Notes: generated by a model from the sequence alone, not told the origin. DNA of 64,000 bases from Thinopyrum elongatum (GCA_011799875.1 CM022303.1:71015680-71079679), one strand, 5' to 3'. Counted from the stretch's first letter, positions 43,457 through 56,252 are shown. Numbers and translations are program-made.

Positions 43457-44800
43457 TCAAGTATAGTAGGGCCGAAGATGAGCAATATTCCACGGTCGAT
43501 GTGTCTCCTCCTCCGACTTACGTGAGTCTTTGTGGTCTCGAACATCAATAAGATAGTATGATCCATTATGCAGATTCTTGCTGACCACAAAAGGTCCTTC
43601 CCAAGGTGGTGATAGCTTATGCATATCTGTCTGATCCTGGATGAGCCGGAGCACTAAGTTGCCTTCTTGAAAGGTTCTGGTTTTGACCCGGCGCCTGTGA
43701 TAACGACGTAGGTCTTGCTGATAAATCGCCGAACGAGCTGCCGCAAGATCACGCTCCTCATCCAATAGGTCAAGTGCATCTTGACGTGCCTTTTCGTTAT
43801 CAGCTTCAATGTAAGCCGCCACCCGGGGTGAATCATGACGGATGTCACTAGGGAGAACCGCCTCTGCTCCATAAACCATGAAGAAAGGTGTGTAACCCGT
43901 AGATCTGTTGGGAGTTGTATTGATACTCCATAACACTAAGGATAACTCCTCCACCCAACAACCCGGCGTTCTTTGCAAAGGAACCATAAGCCGGGGCTTG
44001 ATACCTCGCAGAATCTTTTGATTAGCTCGTTCCACTTGACCATTGGACTGAGGGTGAGCCACAGAGGAGACGGCAAGTCGAATATGCTCCCGTTGAAAAA
44101 ATTCTCTCATAGCGCCTTTAGAGAGATTATTACCATTATCTGTTATAATGCTGTGTGGAAAGCCAAAACGGAAGATCACCTTTTTGATGAATTGAACTGC
44201 CGTTGCTGCATCACACTTACTGACCGGCTCTGCTTCAACCCACTTAGTGAACTTGTCAACCGCCACCAAAAGGTGGGTCTTCTTATCCTTGGACCTCTTG
44301 AAAGGCCCCACCATATCAAGCCCCCAAGTTGCGAAAGGCCAAGTAATTGGAATCATCCTCAACTCTTGAGCCGGCACATGAGTGCGGCGTGAAAACTTCT
44401 GACAACCGTCACACTTGCTGACCAAATCCTCTGCATCAGCATGAGCCGTCAACCAATAAAATCCATGACGAAAAGCCTTGGCTACGAGAGATTTAGAGCC
44501 GGCATGGTGACCACAATCTCCTTCATGAATCTCTCGCAGAATCTCACAGCCTTCTTCAGGAGAGACGCAACGTTGAAACGCCCCTGAGACACTGCGATGG
44601 TGCAATTCCCCATTAACAATTGTCATTGACTTAGACCGCCGGGTTATCTGTCTGGCAAGAATTTCATCCTCAGGTAATTCGCCCCGGGTCATGTAAGCCA
44701 AATACGGAACTGTCCAATCAGGAATAGCATGAAGAGCCGCCACCAATTGTGCTTCCGGGTCAGGAACAGCAAGATCCTCCTCAGTAGGTAATTTGACAGA
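43457..44800 (-). CDS. Tat-B integrase (end of pol)
   Basis: No stop or frameshift within this domain, though the whole polyprotein is broken upstream. HHCC zinc motif CGHH ... CDGCQKF (about 44540-44400). Catalytic D,D,E in TWGLDMVGPF, IITDNGNNL and PQSNGQVERAN. A GPY/F-like C-terminal part has LHKLSPPWEGPF-type sequence (LVLRLIQDQTDMHKLSPPWEGPF) and ends WNIAHLRPYYT. All catalytic residues are present. The stop is at 43457-43459. Confidence 0.92.
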   Translation of the reverse strand, partial: SVKLPTEEDLAVPDPEAQLVAALHAIPDWTVPYLAYMTRGELPEDEILARQITRRSKSMTIVNGELHHRSVSGAFQRCVSPEEGCEILREIHEGDCGHHAGSKSLVAKAFRHGFYWLTAHADAEDLVSKCDGCQKFSRRTHVPAQELRMIPITWPFATWGLDMVGPFKRSKDKKTHLLVAVDKFTKWVEAEPVSKCDAATAVQFIKKVIFRFGFPHSIITDNGNNLSKGAMREFFQREHIRLAVSSVAHPQSNGQVERANQKILRGIKPRLMVPLQRTPGCWVEELSLVLWSINTTPNRSTGYTPFFMVYGAEAVLPSDIRHDSPRVAAYIEADNEKARQDALDLLDEERDLAAARSAIYQQDLRRYHRRRVKTRTFQEGNLVLRLIQDQTDMHKLSPPWEGPFVVSKNLHNGSYYLIDVRDHKDSRKSEEETHRPWNIAHLRPYYT

Positions 44801-45262
44801 AGGGTTGTTCAAGACATCCAGGAACGTGTTGGGTGGCACCGGCTTACGCTGAGAGCCCAAACGGCTTAAAGTGTCGGCCGCCTCATTCTTCCTGCGATCA
44901 ATATGCTCGACTTGGTATCCTTTGAAGTGACCCGCAATAGTATCAACCTCTCGACGATAAGCCGGCATGAGTGGATTCTTAGAGTCCCAAGTGACGGAAA
45001 CTTGCTGAGCTACCAGATCTGAGTCACCAAAACACCTTACCCGACTTAAACTCATCTCCTTAGCCATCCGAAGACCGTGGAGCAAGGCCTCATACTCAGC
45101 TGCATTGTTAGTACAAGGAAACATTAACCGGAGAACATAAGAAAATTTATCACCTCGCGGGGAAGTCAAGACGACTCCAGCCCCCGAGCCTTCCAATTGC
45201 CCGGACCCATCAAAGTGAATAGTCCAATATGTGTTATCCGGCTTTTCCTCAGGCGTTTGCAA
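44801..45262 (-). CDS. Tat-B second RNase H (archaeal-type, aRNH)
   Basis: Same open frame as integrase. Acidic residues lie in IHFDGSGQLEG, EYEALLHG, CFGDSDLV and NEAADTLSRLGS. It is preceded by a TAG at 45266-45268, where Tat-A has Trp in the equivalent VDWAET motif. It replaces the catalytic role of the degenerate RNase H upstream (known for Tat elements). Confidence 0.88.
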
Positions 45263-45268
45263 CTCTGT

Positions 45269-46648
45269 CTAGTCGTTGATGAAATCCACGAGCGCTTGGG
45301 ACTTGATGGCCGTATGAGGCACATACTTCAGACCATGAGGTCCAAGCTCAATGGCCCACTTGGCGACCCGGCCTGTGGCTTCTCTATTTTGGATGATATC
45401 CCCTAAAGGAGCAGAGCTGACCACAGTAATGGGATGACCCAGAAAATATTGCTTGAGTTTTCGGCTTGCCATGAAAACCCCATATACAAGTTTCTGCCAA
45501 TGCGGATACCTCTGTTTGGACTCAATAAGTACCTCGCTGATGTAGTAAACCGGCCGTTGAACCGGATGCTCCTTGCCTGCCTCTTTCCTTTCCACCATAA
45601 TAGCCACACTGATGGCTCGGCCATTGGCAGCCACATATAACAACAGAGGTTCCTTATCAATGGGAGCAGCCATAACCGGCGGCTCAGCCAGCTGTTTTTT
45701 AAGCGCCTCAAACGCCTCATTAGCAGCATCACTCCAGACGAAATTATCTATCTTCTTCATCATCTGATACAGAGGAATATCCTTCTCTCCCAATCGGCTT
45801 AAAGCTGCAATGCGACCCGCCAGACGCTGAACATCATTAACACACGCCGGCTTAGCCAAAGAAGTAATGGCTTTGATCTTCTCTGGGTTAGCTTCAATGC
45901 CTCTGTTAGAAACCAAAAAACCCAAGAGCTTGCCTGCTGGTACACCAAAAACACATTTGGCCGGGTTAAGCATCATCTTGTAGACCCGGAGATTGTCAAA
46001 CGTCTCCTTCAAATCATCAATCAAGGTCTCCTTCTTCCTGGATTTTACCACAATGTCATCTACATAAGCATGAACATTTCGCCCGATCTGACCGTGAAGG
46101 CAATTTTGCACACACCACTGGTAAGTCACCTGTGCACTCTTGAGCCCAAAAGGCATAGACACATAGCAGAAGGCTCCAAACGGAGTAATGAAAGCCGTCT
46201 TCTCCTGGTCCTTAACCGCCATCTTGATATGATGATAACCAGAATAAGCATCCAAAAAACTCAATCGCTCACAACCCGCCGTATCATCAATGATTTGATC
46301 AATACGGGGAAGAGCAAATAGATCAGCCAGACAAGCCTTATTTAAGTCCATGTAATCCACACAGATTCGCCAAGTGCCATTCTTCTTGAGTACCAACACC
46401 GGGTTAGCCAACTACTCCGGATGAAAAACTTCAACGATAAACCCGGCCACTAAGAGCCGGGCCACTTCTTCACCAATGGCCTTCCGTCTCTCCTTGTTAA
46501 AACGACGAAGGAATTGCTTGACCGGCTTAAACTTTGGATCAATATTGAGAGTGTGCTCAGCGAGTTCCCTCGGTACACCTGGCATGTCTGAAGGCTTCCA
46601 TGCAAAGATATCCCGGTTCTCACGGATGAACTCGATGAGCGTGCTTTC
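45269..46648 (-). pseudogene. Tat-B reverse transcriptase and degenerate first RNase H
   Basis: RT with DMPGVPRELAEHTL, CVDYMDLNKAC, LDAYSGYHHIKM and YVDD at 46066-46055. The attached RNase H has LLYVAANGRAIS where the catalytic Asp motif is usual, the same loss as in Tat-A. It keeps HPITVVSSAPL and VAKWAIEL. A TAG at 46412-46414 replaces the Trp of PEWLANP seen in Tat-A. A TAG at 46646-46648 precedes the domain. Confidence 0.88.
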
Positions 46649-47449
46649 CTATTTCGGATCCAAATTGGCACTGATGCTGAACTGCTTAGACGAGTCGCCA
46701 GGAACAAAATCAATCATTTTAGTGCCATCTGCCGACTTAAATTTTAGCAAAGGATCATGTTCTGTGGTTGGCTTTTTCAAGGGCGTCATGTCCGCCGGGT
46801 CAACATTATCTTTGTAAAATTTCAGCTCCTCTGCCGCACAAACTGATTCAGCATAAGCAGCATCACCTTCCTCACACTCCAGGGCCACCTTGCGACTCCC
46901 ATGTACTGTGATGGTGCCCTTGTAACCCGGCATCTTAAGCTATAAGTAAACATAACAAGGCCTCGCCATGAACTTAGCATAAGCCGGTCGACCAAACAGA
47001 GCATGATAAGGGCTCTTGATCTTGACCACTTCGAAGGTTAGAGTCTCAGACCTGGAGTCGTGCTCATCTCCAAAGGCAACTTCTAAAGATATTTTACCCA
47101 CTAGATAGGCTGACTTACCCGGCACCACACCATGGAAAACAGTGTTTGCCGGCTTAAGATTTTTATCAGTCAGTCCCATGCGAAGGAAGGTCTCATAATA
47201 AACTATGTTAATGCTGCTACCTCCATCCATGAGTACCTTAGTAAATTTAAAGCCCCCAACCTGAGGCGCCACCACCAGGGCCAGGTGACCCGGATTATCA
47301 ACCCGGGGCGGATGATCATCACGACTCCACACAATAGGCTGCTTTGACCACCGTAAATAACATGGCACCGCCGGCTCAACCGCGTTCACTGCCCTCTTGT
47401 GAAGCTTCTGATCCCGCTTACACAGGCTGGTGGTGAAGACGTGGTACTA
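46649..47449 (-). pseudogene. Tat-B protease region
   Basis: Aspartic protease with KVLMDGGSSINIVYYETF at about 47245-47190, then HALFGRPAYAKFMARPCYVYL and KMPGYKGTITVHG. A TAG at 46937-46939 and the TAG at 47447-47449 interrupt the frame; otherwise it reads through. Confidence 0.85.
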
Positions 47450-49876
47450 TCCACTATTCAATTGCTTCGGGTTGCTCTGATAACCAGACGGTTGCTGCTG
47501 CTGATTCCCCTGATTATTCTGCTGGCTGTAACCACCTTGATTGCCTTGACCGTGAAACCCGGAATTTGAGCCGCCGCCTCCATGACCCGGACCATGAGAG
47601 CCGGATCCTGATCCGCCGTTCGGGCCATGGTTGTGCTGGACAGACTCCCTGAAGTGTCTCATGATGCTACAATCTTTCCACAGGTGGGTAGCTGGCCTCC
47701 CCTCCGTTCCATGCTTCGGACACGGCTGATTCAATATTGCTTCAAGGTCAAATTTTGTCCCTTGAGTCGGCCTCCCCTTACGACGCTGGTTATAATTCCG
47801 CGCACCGGTGTTAGCCACAAAATCATCCGCCTTGCGCTTACCGTTGCTGCTCTGATTGGCTGGGTTGTTTTGTTGTCCCTTCATGCCGCTACTCTTCTTT
47901 CCCTTTCCCGATCTTTCATCCTCAGAGTCGGGGTCCTTGGTACCATCAGAGTTGGCATACTTAACAAGAGCCGCCATAAGCTCCCCCATGTCGTTGCAAT
48001 GACGCTTAAGCCGCCCAAGCTTCTGCTTAAGTGGAATGAAACGACAATTTTTCTCCAACATTAGAACCGCTGAGCCGACGTTAATGTTATCTGAAGAATG
48101 TATGATAGTCGAGACCCGGCGCACCCAGCTGGTCGTTGACTCGCCCTCACCTTGAACACAAGAAACCAAATCCACGATCGACATGGGCTGCTTGCACGTA
48201 TCTTTGAAATTCTGGATAAACCGGGCCTTCAGCTCTGCCCAGGACCCGATGGAGTTAGCCGGTAACCCCTTCAACCAGGTACGAGCCGTTCCTTCCAGCA
48301 TCATGGTGAAATACTTAGCGTATGCAGCCTCACTAACATCCAGCATCTCCCTAGCCATCTCATAACTCTCCACCCAAGCCTTAGGGGGCTGATCTGCTGT
48401 GTAATTAGGCACCTTGCGAGGGCCTTTGAAATCCTTGGGCAGACGTTCGTTTCGCAGAGCCGCCGTTAAACACGGCACACCCAACGCTCTAGAAGTTACA
48501 CCTGCCTCAACTGAAGCTGTCGGGTAAACCGGCGCGTGCTGATGAGCCGCCAGTTGAGCAGCCAGCTCGGCCTCTCGACGCGCTCTGCCCTGGTCCACTA
48601 AATCCTGTGCATTGGTACCATTACGCACCGGGTCATATCCATGAGGTTGGTTACGGCGCTGCTCAGTACTCGAGACGGTTGGCGAGTCAATGTGCCTACT
48701 GTAGCTCCGGCCTGGACGAGGGGTCGAATGAATCCGGTCACGACTATAAGAATAAGCCTGTTGCTGTACCAAAGCTGTTTGAAGAAGTTCCCTAGCCCTT
48801 CGGGTTTCAACCGCCATCGGGGTCTCGCCCTCAACTGGCAGAGCTGCCAATCATGTAGCTGCAGCAATCATATTGTCTAAAGGGGTGGAGTAATGATCCG
48901 GCAGCGTCACCATGTGCTGAGGCGGGGTGTAGTTCATATGCGGAGAACCTGTCACGTGTGCCTGACCCGGCGTTCCACCCCCTTGTGCTTCAGCCGTCGG
49001 ATTTATCACCGGCGTGTTACTGGCCCCTGCTCCAGGTGTGTTGAAGAGGTTCCTCGACTCATAAATCAAAGGCAGACGACTCCCGTGCTTTCTCCTAAAA
49101 ACCTCGTTGGCAGCGTTCTGGTCCACCGAGAGCTGGTATGAATCTACTTGAATCCGCTGTGCTTGTGCGTTTAAAACGGCCCGCTCTGCATTCATCCTAA
49201 CGTTCTCCGCTGCCAGCTCTATCTTGGCCTGTGCTATTTCATCGCGCAGCTTAGCCACTTCCGCCTTATGCTGCTCTTGGTTGTCTGGGGTTACATCTAC
49301 CTCCATCAGGGTTGCCAGAGCTTCCAACAGATCTGTTAAAACTTGAGCCGGCGGGCGTGCTGAACTGCCAACATCCGCTACCGTCACCGCCGCTGCACTG
49401 GAGGTAATGGCCGCGGTGGCCGTTGAACCGAGAACCGGCTGGGTGCCAGCCATGAAGATCGCCACCCTGTTCGGCGGCTCATGGGGATCCGGAGTACTGT
49501 CACCATCGGAACAGCCCCCAAACCGTCTGTCCCGTAGTTGATATAGCGAGCTGGTCTCACCCATGGACGACTCACCATCAGAGTACATGGCCGTCTCACC
49601 ACCAGACACAGAATCTTCTAACTCAGCCCCGTGGATAAACCCAACGAAGGCACGCTTCACGACGGGTTGAACTCGGGCAGGTCGTGCGCGCTAAGACGTC
49701 TCGATGATGTCGGCGCAGATGTCCGGCTCAGGGCCCGGCTCGCCGATCTTGCCGATGAAGACGTGGATTCCGCCGAAGGGGACCCGGTACCCGTACTCAA
49801 TTGAGCCGGCCTCAGGGCCCCAGCCTGCATCATCGATGTAAAGCTTGCCGCGACGACTCTTGGTCATCCGGCCCAT
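47450..49876 (-). pseudogene. Tat-B gag
   Basis: Capsid precursor. I place the start at the ATG at 49876, 61 bp after the PBS; the frame has stops at 49691 (TAG) and 48851 (TGA). The N-terminal half has a Lys/Glu/Ala coiled coil (about 49300-49130). The gag domain (PF03732 type) is at about 48420-48090, with MMLEGTARTWLKGLPANSIGSW. A Lys/Ser stretch and a C/H motif (CPKHGTEGRPATHLWKDC) follow. The tail is Gly/Gln/Asn-rich. Confidence 0.85.
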
Positions 49877-49936
49877 AGCGTACCCCTTGATCCCTTCAAA
49901 GCTGCCCTTCAAGAACTCAAAACCACCGTGCGCAGG

Positions 49937-49953
49937 CCCCACGGTGCGCGCCA
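49937..49953 (-). other. Primer binding site of Tat-B
   Basis: The minus strand reads TGGCGCGCACCGTGGGG, one base different from the Tat-A and Tat-C sites, two bases from the LTR end. Confidence 0.85.
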
Positions 49954-49955
49954 AC

Positions 49956-50601
49956 TGTCGTGGAATTATCACGGCAGATGTCCTAATGAAAGGACTTAGT
50001 TGTGGAGCCATGGCGACGAGGTTAGCTTAAAGGGGTTAAACGGGACAAAGGACACGAGGAGTTATACTGGTTCGGCCCCTTGCGGTGAAGTCAAAGGCCT
50101 AATCCAGTTTGAGGTGGTATTGCTAGGGTTTCGATTACCAGGGAGCGAATACGCTTTGCCTGGCTTTCGATCTGTTGTCCCTTTTCTTCTCCCCTAAGCC
50201 GCTCTCGGGTTGTCCCCTTATATACATGGGTTGACGCCCTGCGGCTTACAGAGTCCCGGCCGGCTCATACAAACGTGTCCGGCTCGGTGACTTCTCTTAT
50301 AGGCCTTACAATACAAGTTTACATATACATGGCGGTTTACACTTACGGGCCTTGCACCGCCTTCGGGTTTGGGCCCTTTAACAAGCCTGTCTTATGAACC
50401 GCCATCTTCAATATACTCTTAGGCTTCATTTAGATGAACCGCCATTGGGATGACCCGGCCCCTCCTGGGCGGGTCATTTCTAATAGTCATATCCCCAACA
50501 TTAGGCCCCAGGTTGATTTGAACTTGTTCATGTCAATCTTCTACAGTTAGAAAAAATCACTCTTCATCGTCCTGTGTTATTTGTAATCCGTCATGACGTC
50601 A
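49956..50601 (-). repeat. 5' LTR of Tat-B
   Basis: 646 bp, partner of 37025-37671 at about 97% identity. The minus-strand TATA box TATATAAG is at 50217-50224. The outer end (GACGTCA) passes directly into a damaged array unit beginning CCGAGGGGCAAGTCC. Confidence 0.9.
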
Positions 50602-53600
50602 CCGAGGGGCAAGTCCATTCAAGGAAGATGTGTCAGTACAACTATGCCCCTCAGTGCGGTGCTGGTTTTCCCCCTAAAAAGATAGATAATGGGGGCAAGT
50701 CCATACAAGGAATATGTGTCAGTACAACTATGCCCCTCGGTGCGGTGCTGGTTTTCACCCTAAAAAGATAGATAATGGGCGCAAGTCATGTTACGGACTC
50801 GCCTCCGCATGCGACGCCGCGGCACGCCGCATCGTCGCCTACTACAGCTCGTTCCTGGCTCGGCCTCGCCGGGATGGGGGAGGGGGGTCCCGACCCCCCT
50901 CCCCCCGGCTCGGCCTCGCGCTAACGCGGCAGTGCGCTCGTTTGAAAGGCGCAGTGCAGTTATTCTGTTTCCCATACCCACGCACCCACACCCCCTAAGA
51001 TAGATAATGGGGGCACGTCCATACAAGGAAGATGTGTCAGTACAACTATGCCCCTCGGTGCGGTGCTAGTTTTTTCCATAAAAAGATAGATAATGGGGGC
51101 AAGTCCATACAAGGAAGATGTGTCAGTACAACTAAGCCCCTCGGTGCGGTGCTGGTTTTCCTCCAAAAAAGACAGATAATGGGGGCAAGTGCATACAAGG
51201 AAGATGTGTCAGTACAAGTATGCCCCTCGGCGCGGTGCTGGTTTTTCCCATAAAAAGATACATAATGGGGGCAAGTCATGTTACAGACTCGCCTCTGCAT
51301 GCGACGCCGCGGCACGCCGCGTTGTCGCCTGCTACGGCTCGTTCCTGGCTCGGCCTCACCGGGATGGGGGTCCCTCCCCCCTTCCCCCGGCTCGGCCTCG
51401 CGCTAATGCGGCAGTGCGCTCGTTGGACAGGCGCAGTGCGGTTATTCTGTTTCCCACCCCCCACGAACCAACACCCCCAAAGATAGATAATGGGGACAAG
51501 TCCATACAAGGAACATGTGTCAGTACAACTATGCCCCTCGGTGCGGTGCTGGTTTTTCCCCTAAAAAGATAGATAATGGGGGCAAGTCCATACAAGGAAG
51601 ATGTGTTAGTACTACTATGCCCCTCGGTGCGGTGCTGGTTTTTCCCCTAAAAAGATAGATAATGGGGGCAAGTCATGTTATGGACTCACCTCCGCAGGCG
51701 ACGCCGCGGCACGCCGCATCGTCGCCTGCTACGGCTCGTTCCTGGCTCGGCCTCGCCAGGATGGGGGAGGGGGTCCCTCCCCCCTCCACCCCGTCTCGAC
51801 CTCGCGCTAATGCGGCAGTGCGCTCGTTTGACACGCGCAGTGCGGTTATTCTATTTCCCACCCCCCATGCACCCACACCCCCTAAGATAGATAATGGGGG
51901 CAAATCCATACAAGGAAGATGTGTCAGTACAACTATGCCCTTGGTGCGGTGGTAGTTTTTCCCCTAAAAAGATAGATAATGGGGGCAAGTCCATACAAGG
52001 AAGATGTGTCAGTACAACTATGCCCCTTGGTGCGGTGCTGGTTTCCCCCCTAAAAAGACAGATAATGGGGGCAAGGCCATACAAGGAAGATGTGTCAGTA
52101 CAACTATGCCCCTCGGTGTGGTTCTGGTTGTTCCCCTAAAAAGATAGATAATAGGGGCAAGTCATGTTACAGACTCGCCTCTGCATGCGACGCCACGGCA
52201 CACTGCGTTGTCGCCTGCTATAGCTCATTCCTGGCTCGGCCTCACCGTGCCCCCCTCCCCCCGGCTTGGCCTCGCGCTAACGCGGCAGTACGCTTGTTTG
52301 GCAGGCGCAGTGAGGCTATTCTGTTTCCCATCCCCCACGAAACCACACCCACTAAGATAGATAATGGGGGCAAGTCCATACAAGGAAGATGTGTCAGTAC
52401 AACTATGCCCCTCGGTGCGGTGTTGGTTTTTCCCCTAAAAAGATAGATAATGGGGGCAAGTCCATACAAGGAAGATGTGTCAGTACAACTATGCCCCTCG
52501 GTGCGGTGCTGGTTTTCCCCCTAAAAAGACAGATAATGGGGGCAAGTCCATACAAGGAAGATGTGTCAGTACAACTATACCCCTCGGTGCGGTGCTGGTT
52601 TTTCCTCTAAAAAGATGGATAATGGGGGTAAGTCATGTTACGGACTCGCCTCTGCATGCGACGCCGCGGCATGCCGTGTTGTCGCCTGCTACGGCTCGTT
52701 CCTGGCTCGCCCTCACCGGGATGGGGGAGGGGGTCCCTCCCCCTTCCCCCAGCTCAGCCTCGCGCTAACGCGGCAGTGCGCTCGTTTGACAGGCGTAGTG
52801 CGGTTATTCTGTTTCCCACCCCCCACGAACCCACACCCCCAAAGATAGATAATGGGGGCAAGTCCATAGAAGGAACATGTGTCAGTACAACTATGCCCCT
52901 CGGTGCGGTGCTGGCTTTCCCCTAAAAAGATAGATAATAGGGGCAAATCCATACAAGGAAGATGTGTCAGTACAACTATGCCCTCGGTGCGGTGGTAGTT
53001 TTTCCCCTAAAAAGATAGATAAGGGGGGCAAGTCCATACAAGGAAGATGTGTCAGTACAACTATGCCCCTTGGTGTGGTGCTGGTTTTCCCCCTAAAAAG
53101 ACAGATAACGGGGGCAAGTCCATACAAGGAAGATGTGTTAGTACAACTATGCCCCTCAGTGCGGTTCTGGTTTTTGCCCTAAAAAGAAACATAATGGGGG
53201 CAAGTCATGTTACGAACTCGCCTCTGCATGCGACGCCACGGCACGCCGCGTTGTCGCCTGCTATGGTTCGTTCCTGGCTCGGCCTCACCGGGCCCCCTCC
53301 CCCCGGCTCGGCCTCGCGCTAACGCGGCAGTGCGCTCGTTTGGCAGGCGCAGTGCGGTTATTCTGTTTCCCACGCCCCACGAAACCACACCCCCTAAGAT
53401 AGATAATGGGGGCAAGTCCATACAAGGAAGATGTGTCAGTACAACTATGCCCTCGGTGCGGTGTTGGTTTTTCCTCTAAAAAGATAGATAATGGGGGCAA
53501 GTCCATACAAGGAAGATGTGCAGTACAACTATGCCCCTCGGTGCCGTGCTGGTTTTTCCCCTAAAAAGACAGATAATGGGGGCAAGTCCATACAAGGAAG

Positions 53601-54704
53601 ATTTGTCAGTACAACTATGCCCCTCGGTGCGGTGCTGGTTTTTCCCCTAAAAAGATAGATAATGGGGGCAAGTCACGTTACGGACTCGCCTCTGCATGCG
53701 ACGCCGCGGCACGCCATGTTGCCGCCTGCTATGGCTCGTTCCTGGCTCGGCCTCACTGGGATGGGGGAGGGGGGGTCCCTCCCCCCTTCCCCCAATTCGG
53801 CCTCGCGCTAACGTGGCAGTGCGCTCATTTGACAGGCGCAGTGCGGTTATTCTGTTTCCCACCCCCCACGAACCCACACCCCCTAAGATAGATAATGGGG
53901 GCAAGTCCATACAAGGAACTTGTGTCTGTACAACTATGCCCCTCAGTGCGGTGCTGGCTTTCCCCTAAAAAGATAGATAATGGGGGCTATTCCATAAAAG
54001 GAAGATGTGTCAGTACAACTATGCCCCTTGGTGCGGTGCTGGTTTTTCCCCTAAAAAGATAGATAATGGGGGCAAGTCATGTTACGGACTCGGCTCCGCA
54101 TGCGACGCCGCGGCACGCCGCGTCGTCGATTGCGACGGCTCGTTCCTGGCTAGGCCTCGCCGGGATGGGGGAGGGGGGGTCCCGACCACCCTCCTCCCCG
54201 GCTCGGCATCGCGCTAACGCGGTAGTGCGCTCGTTTGACAGGCGCAGTGCTGTTATTCTGTTTCCCACCCCCCACGCACCCACATCCCCTAAGATAGATA
54301 ATGGGGGCAAGTCCATAGAAGGAAGATGTGTCAGTACAACTATGCCCCTTGGTGCGTTGCTGGTTTTCCCCCTAAAAAGATAGATAATGGGGGCAAGTCC
54401 ATACAAGGAAGATGTGTCAGTACAACTATGCCCCTCGATGCGGTGCTGGTTTTCCCCCTAAAAACATAGATTATGGGGGCAAGTCCATACAAGGAAGATG
54501 TGTCAGTACAACTATGCCCCTCGGTGCGGTGCTGGTTTTTCCCTAAAAAGATAGATAATAGGTGCAAGTCATAATACGGACTCGTCTCCGCATGCGATGC
54601 CGCGGCACGCCGCATAATCGCCTGCTACGGCTTGTTCCTGGCTCGGCCTCGCCGGGATGGGGGAGGGGGCCCGGCTCGGCCTCGCGCTAACGCAGCAGTG
54701 CGTT
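50602..54704 (+). repeat. Tandem array, segment 3a
   Basis: The same A/B array with B units near 50775, 51265, 51655, 52145, 52620, 53195, 53660, 54060 and 54560. Forward orientation and clean 86-bp spacing hold up to 54704, where orientation flips abruptly. Confidence 0.92.
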
Positions 54705-56242
54705 AGGGACCCCCTCCCCCATCCCGCGAGGCCGAGCTAGGAACGAGCCGTAGCAGGCGATTACGCGGCGTGCCGCGGCGTAGCATGCGGAGGCGAGTCC
54801 GTAACATGACTTGCCCCCATTATCTATCTTTTTAGGGGAAAAACCAGCACCGCACCGAGGCTCATAGTTTTTACTCACACATCTTCCTTGTATGGACTTC
54901 CCCCATTATCTATCTTTTAGGGGGAAAACCAGCACTGCATCGAGGGGCATAGTTGTACTGACACTCTTCCTTGTATGGACTTGCCCCAATTATCTATTTT
55001 TTAGGAGAAAAACCAGCACTGCACTGAGGGACATAGTTGTACTGACACATCTTCTTGTATGGATTGCCCCCATTATCTCTTAGGGGGTGTGGGTGCGTGG
55101 GGGGTGGGAAACTGAATAATGCACTGCGCCTGTAAAACGAGCGCACTGCCGCGCGCGAGGCCGAGCTGTGGGAGCGGCGTCGGGACCCCCCTCCTCCGTC
55201 CCGTCGGCGAAGCCAGGACAAGTCGTAGCAAGCGACAACGCGGCATGCCGCGGCGTCGCATGCAGAGGCGAGTCCGTAACATGACTTGCCCCATTATCTA
55301 TCTTTTTAGGAAAAACCAGCACCCGCCAGGGGCATAGTTGTACTGACACATATTCCTTGTATGGACTTGCCCCCATTATCTACTTTTTAGGGGAAAACCA
55401 GCACCGCACCGAGGGGCATAGTTGTACTGAAACATCTTCCTTGTATGGACTTGCCACCATTATCTATCTTAGGGTGTTTGGGTTCGGGGGGTGGGAAACA
55501 GAATAACCGCACTGCGCCTGTCAACGAGCGCGCTGCCAGCGTTAGCGCGAGGTCGAGCCGGGGGGGAGGGGTCGGGACCCCCCCTCCCCCATCCGGCGAG
55601 CCCGAGCCGGAACGAGCCGTAGCAGGCGACAACGCGGCTTGCTGCGGCCCGCATGAAGAGGCGAGTCCATAACATGACTTGCCCCCATTATCTATCTTTT
55701 TAGGGGAAAACCGGCACCGCACCGAGGGGCTGTTACTCACACATATTCCTTGTTGGACTTGCCCCCATTATCTGTCTTTTTAGGGGAAACACCAGCACCG
55801 CACCGAGGGGCATAGTTGTACTGACACATCTTCCTTCTATGGACTTGCCCCCATTATCTATCTTTTTAGGGGGAAAAACTAGCACCGCCCCGAGGGGCAT
55901 AGTTGTACTGACACATCTTGCTTGTATGGACTTGCCCCCATTATCTATATTAGGGGGTGTCAGTGCGTGGGGGGTGGGAAATAGAATAACCGCACTGCGC
56001 CTGTCAAATGAACGCACTGCTGCGTTAGCGCGAGGCCGAGCCGGGCCCCCTCCCCCATCCCGGCGAGGCCGAGCCAGGAACAAGCCGTAGCAGGCGATTA
56101 TGCGGCGTGCCGCGGCATCGCATGCGGAGACGAGTCCGTATTATGACTTGCACCTATTATCTATCTTTTTAGGGAAAAACCAGCACCGCACCGAGGGGCA
56201 TAGTTGTACTGACACATCTTCCTTGTATGGACTTGCCCCCAT
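54705..56242 (-). repeat. Inverted, deletion-rich copy of neighbouring array sequence
   Basis: Read on the minus strand this is array sequence with many single-base losses. Its diagnostic variants match forward sequence at 54470-54704 (CATAATACGG, GGCTTGTTCC, GGGCCCGGCTC) and at about 58620-59995 (CTATGAGCCTCGG, GCATGCTACGCC, GACGCCGCTCC). It ends at the N gap. It is most likely an assembly error rather than biology. Confidence 0.8.
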
Positions 56243-56252
56243 NNNNNNNNNN
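56243..56252. other. Assembly gap (10 N)
   Basis: Ten N bases. Orientation and sequence context differ on the two sides. Confidence 1.

Larger units (their letters stand above)
37025..50601 (-). mobile_element. Tat-B: near-complete Tat-lineage Gypsy element with antisense gene
   Basis: A 13.6-kb minus-strand element with both LTRs (49956-50601 and 37025-37671), PBS, gag-pol (49876-43457), a 1.3-kb spacer and a plus-strand spliced gene (37848-42172). The LTRs differ at roughly 20 of 647 positions by eye, about 3%. At a grass rate of 1.3e-8 per site per year that suggests around one million years. gag-pol has seven nonsense codons and no frameshift that I can see. It lies inside the tandem array, but the two flanks (CCCTC and CCGAG) do not match as a target-site duplication. 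Confidence 0.92.

Noticed and set aside
43973..44392. 139-codon plus-strand frame inside the Tat-B integrase
   Set aside because: Shadow of the minus-strand integrase, whose motifs and catalytic residues are clear.
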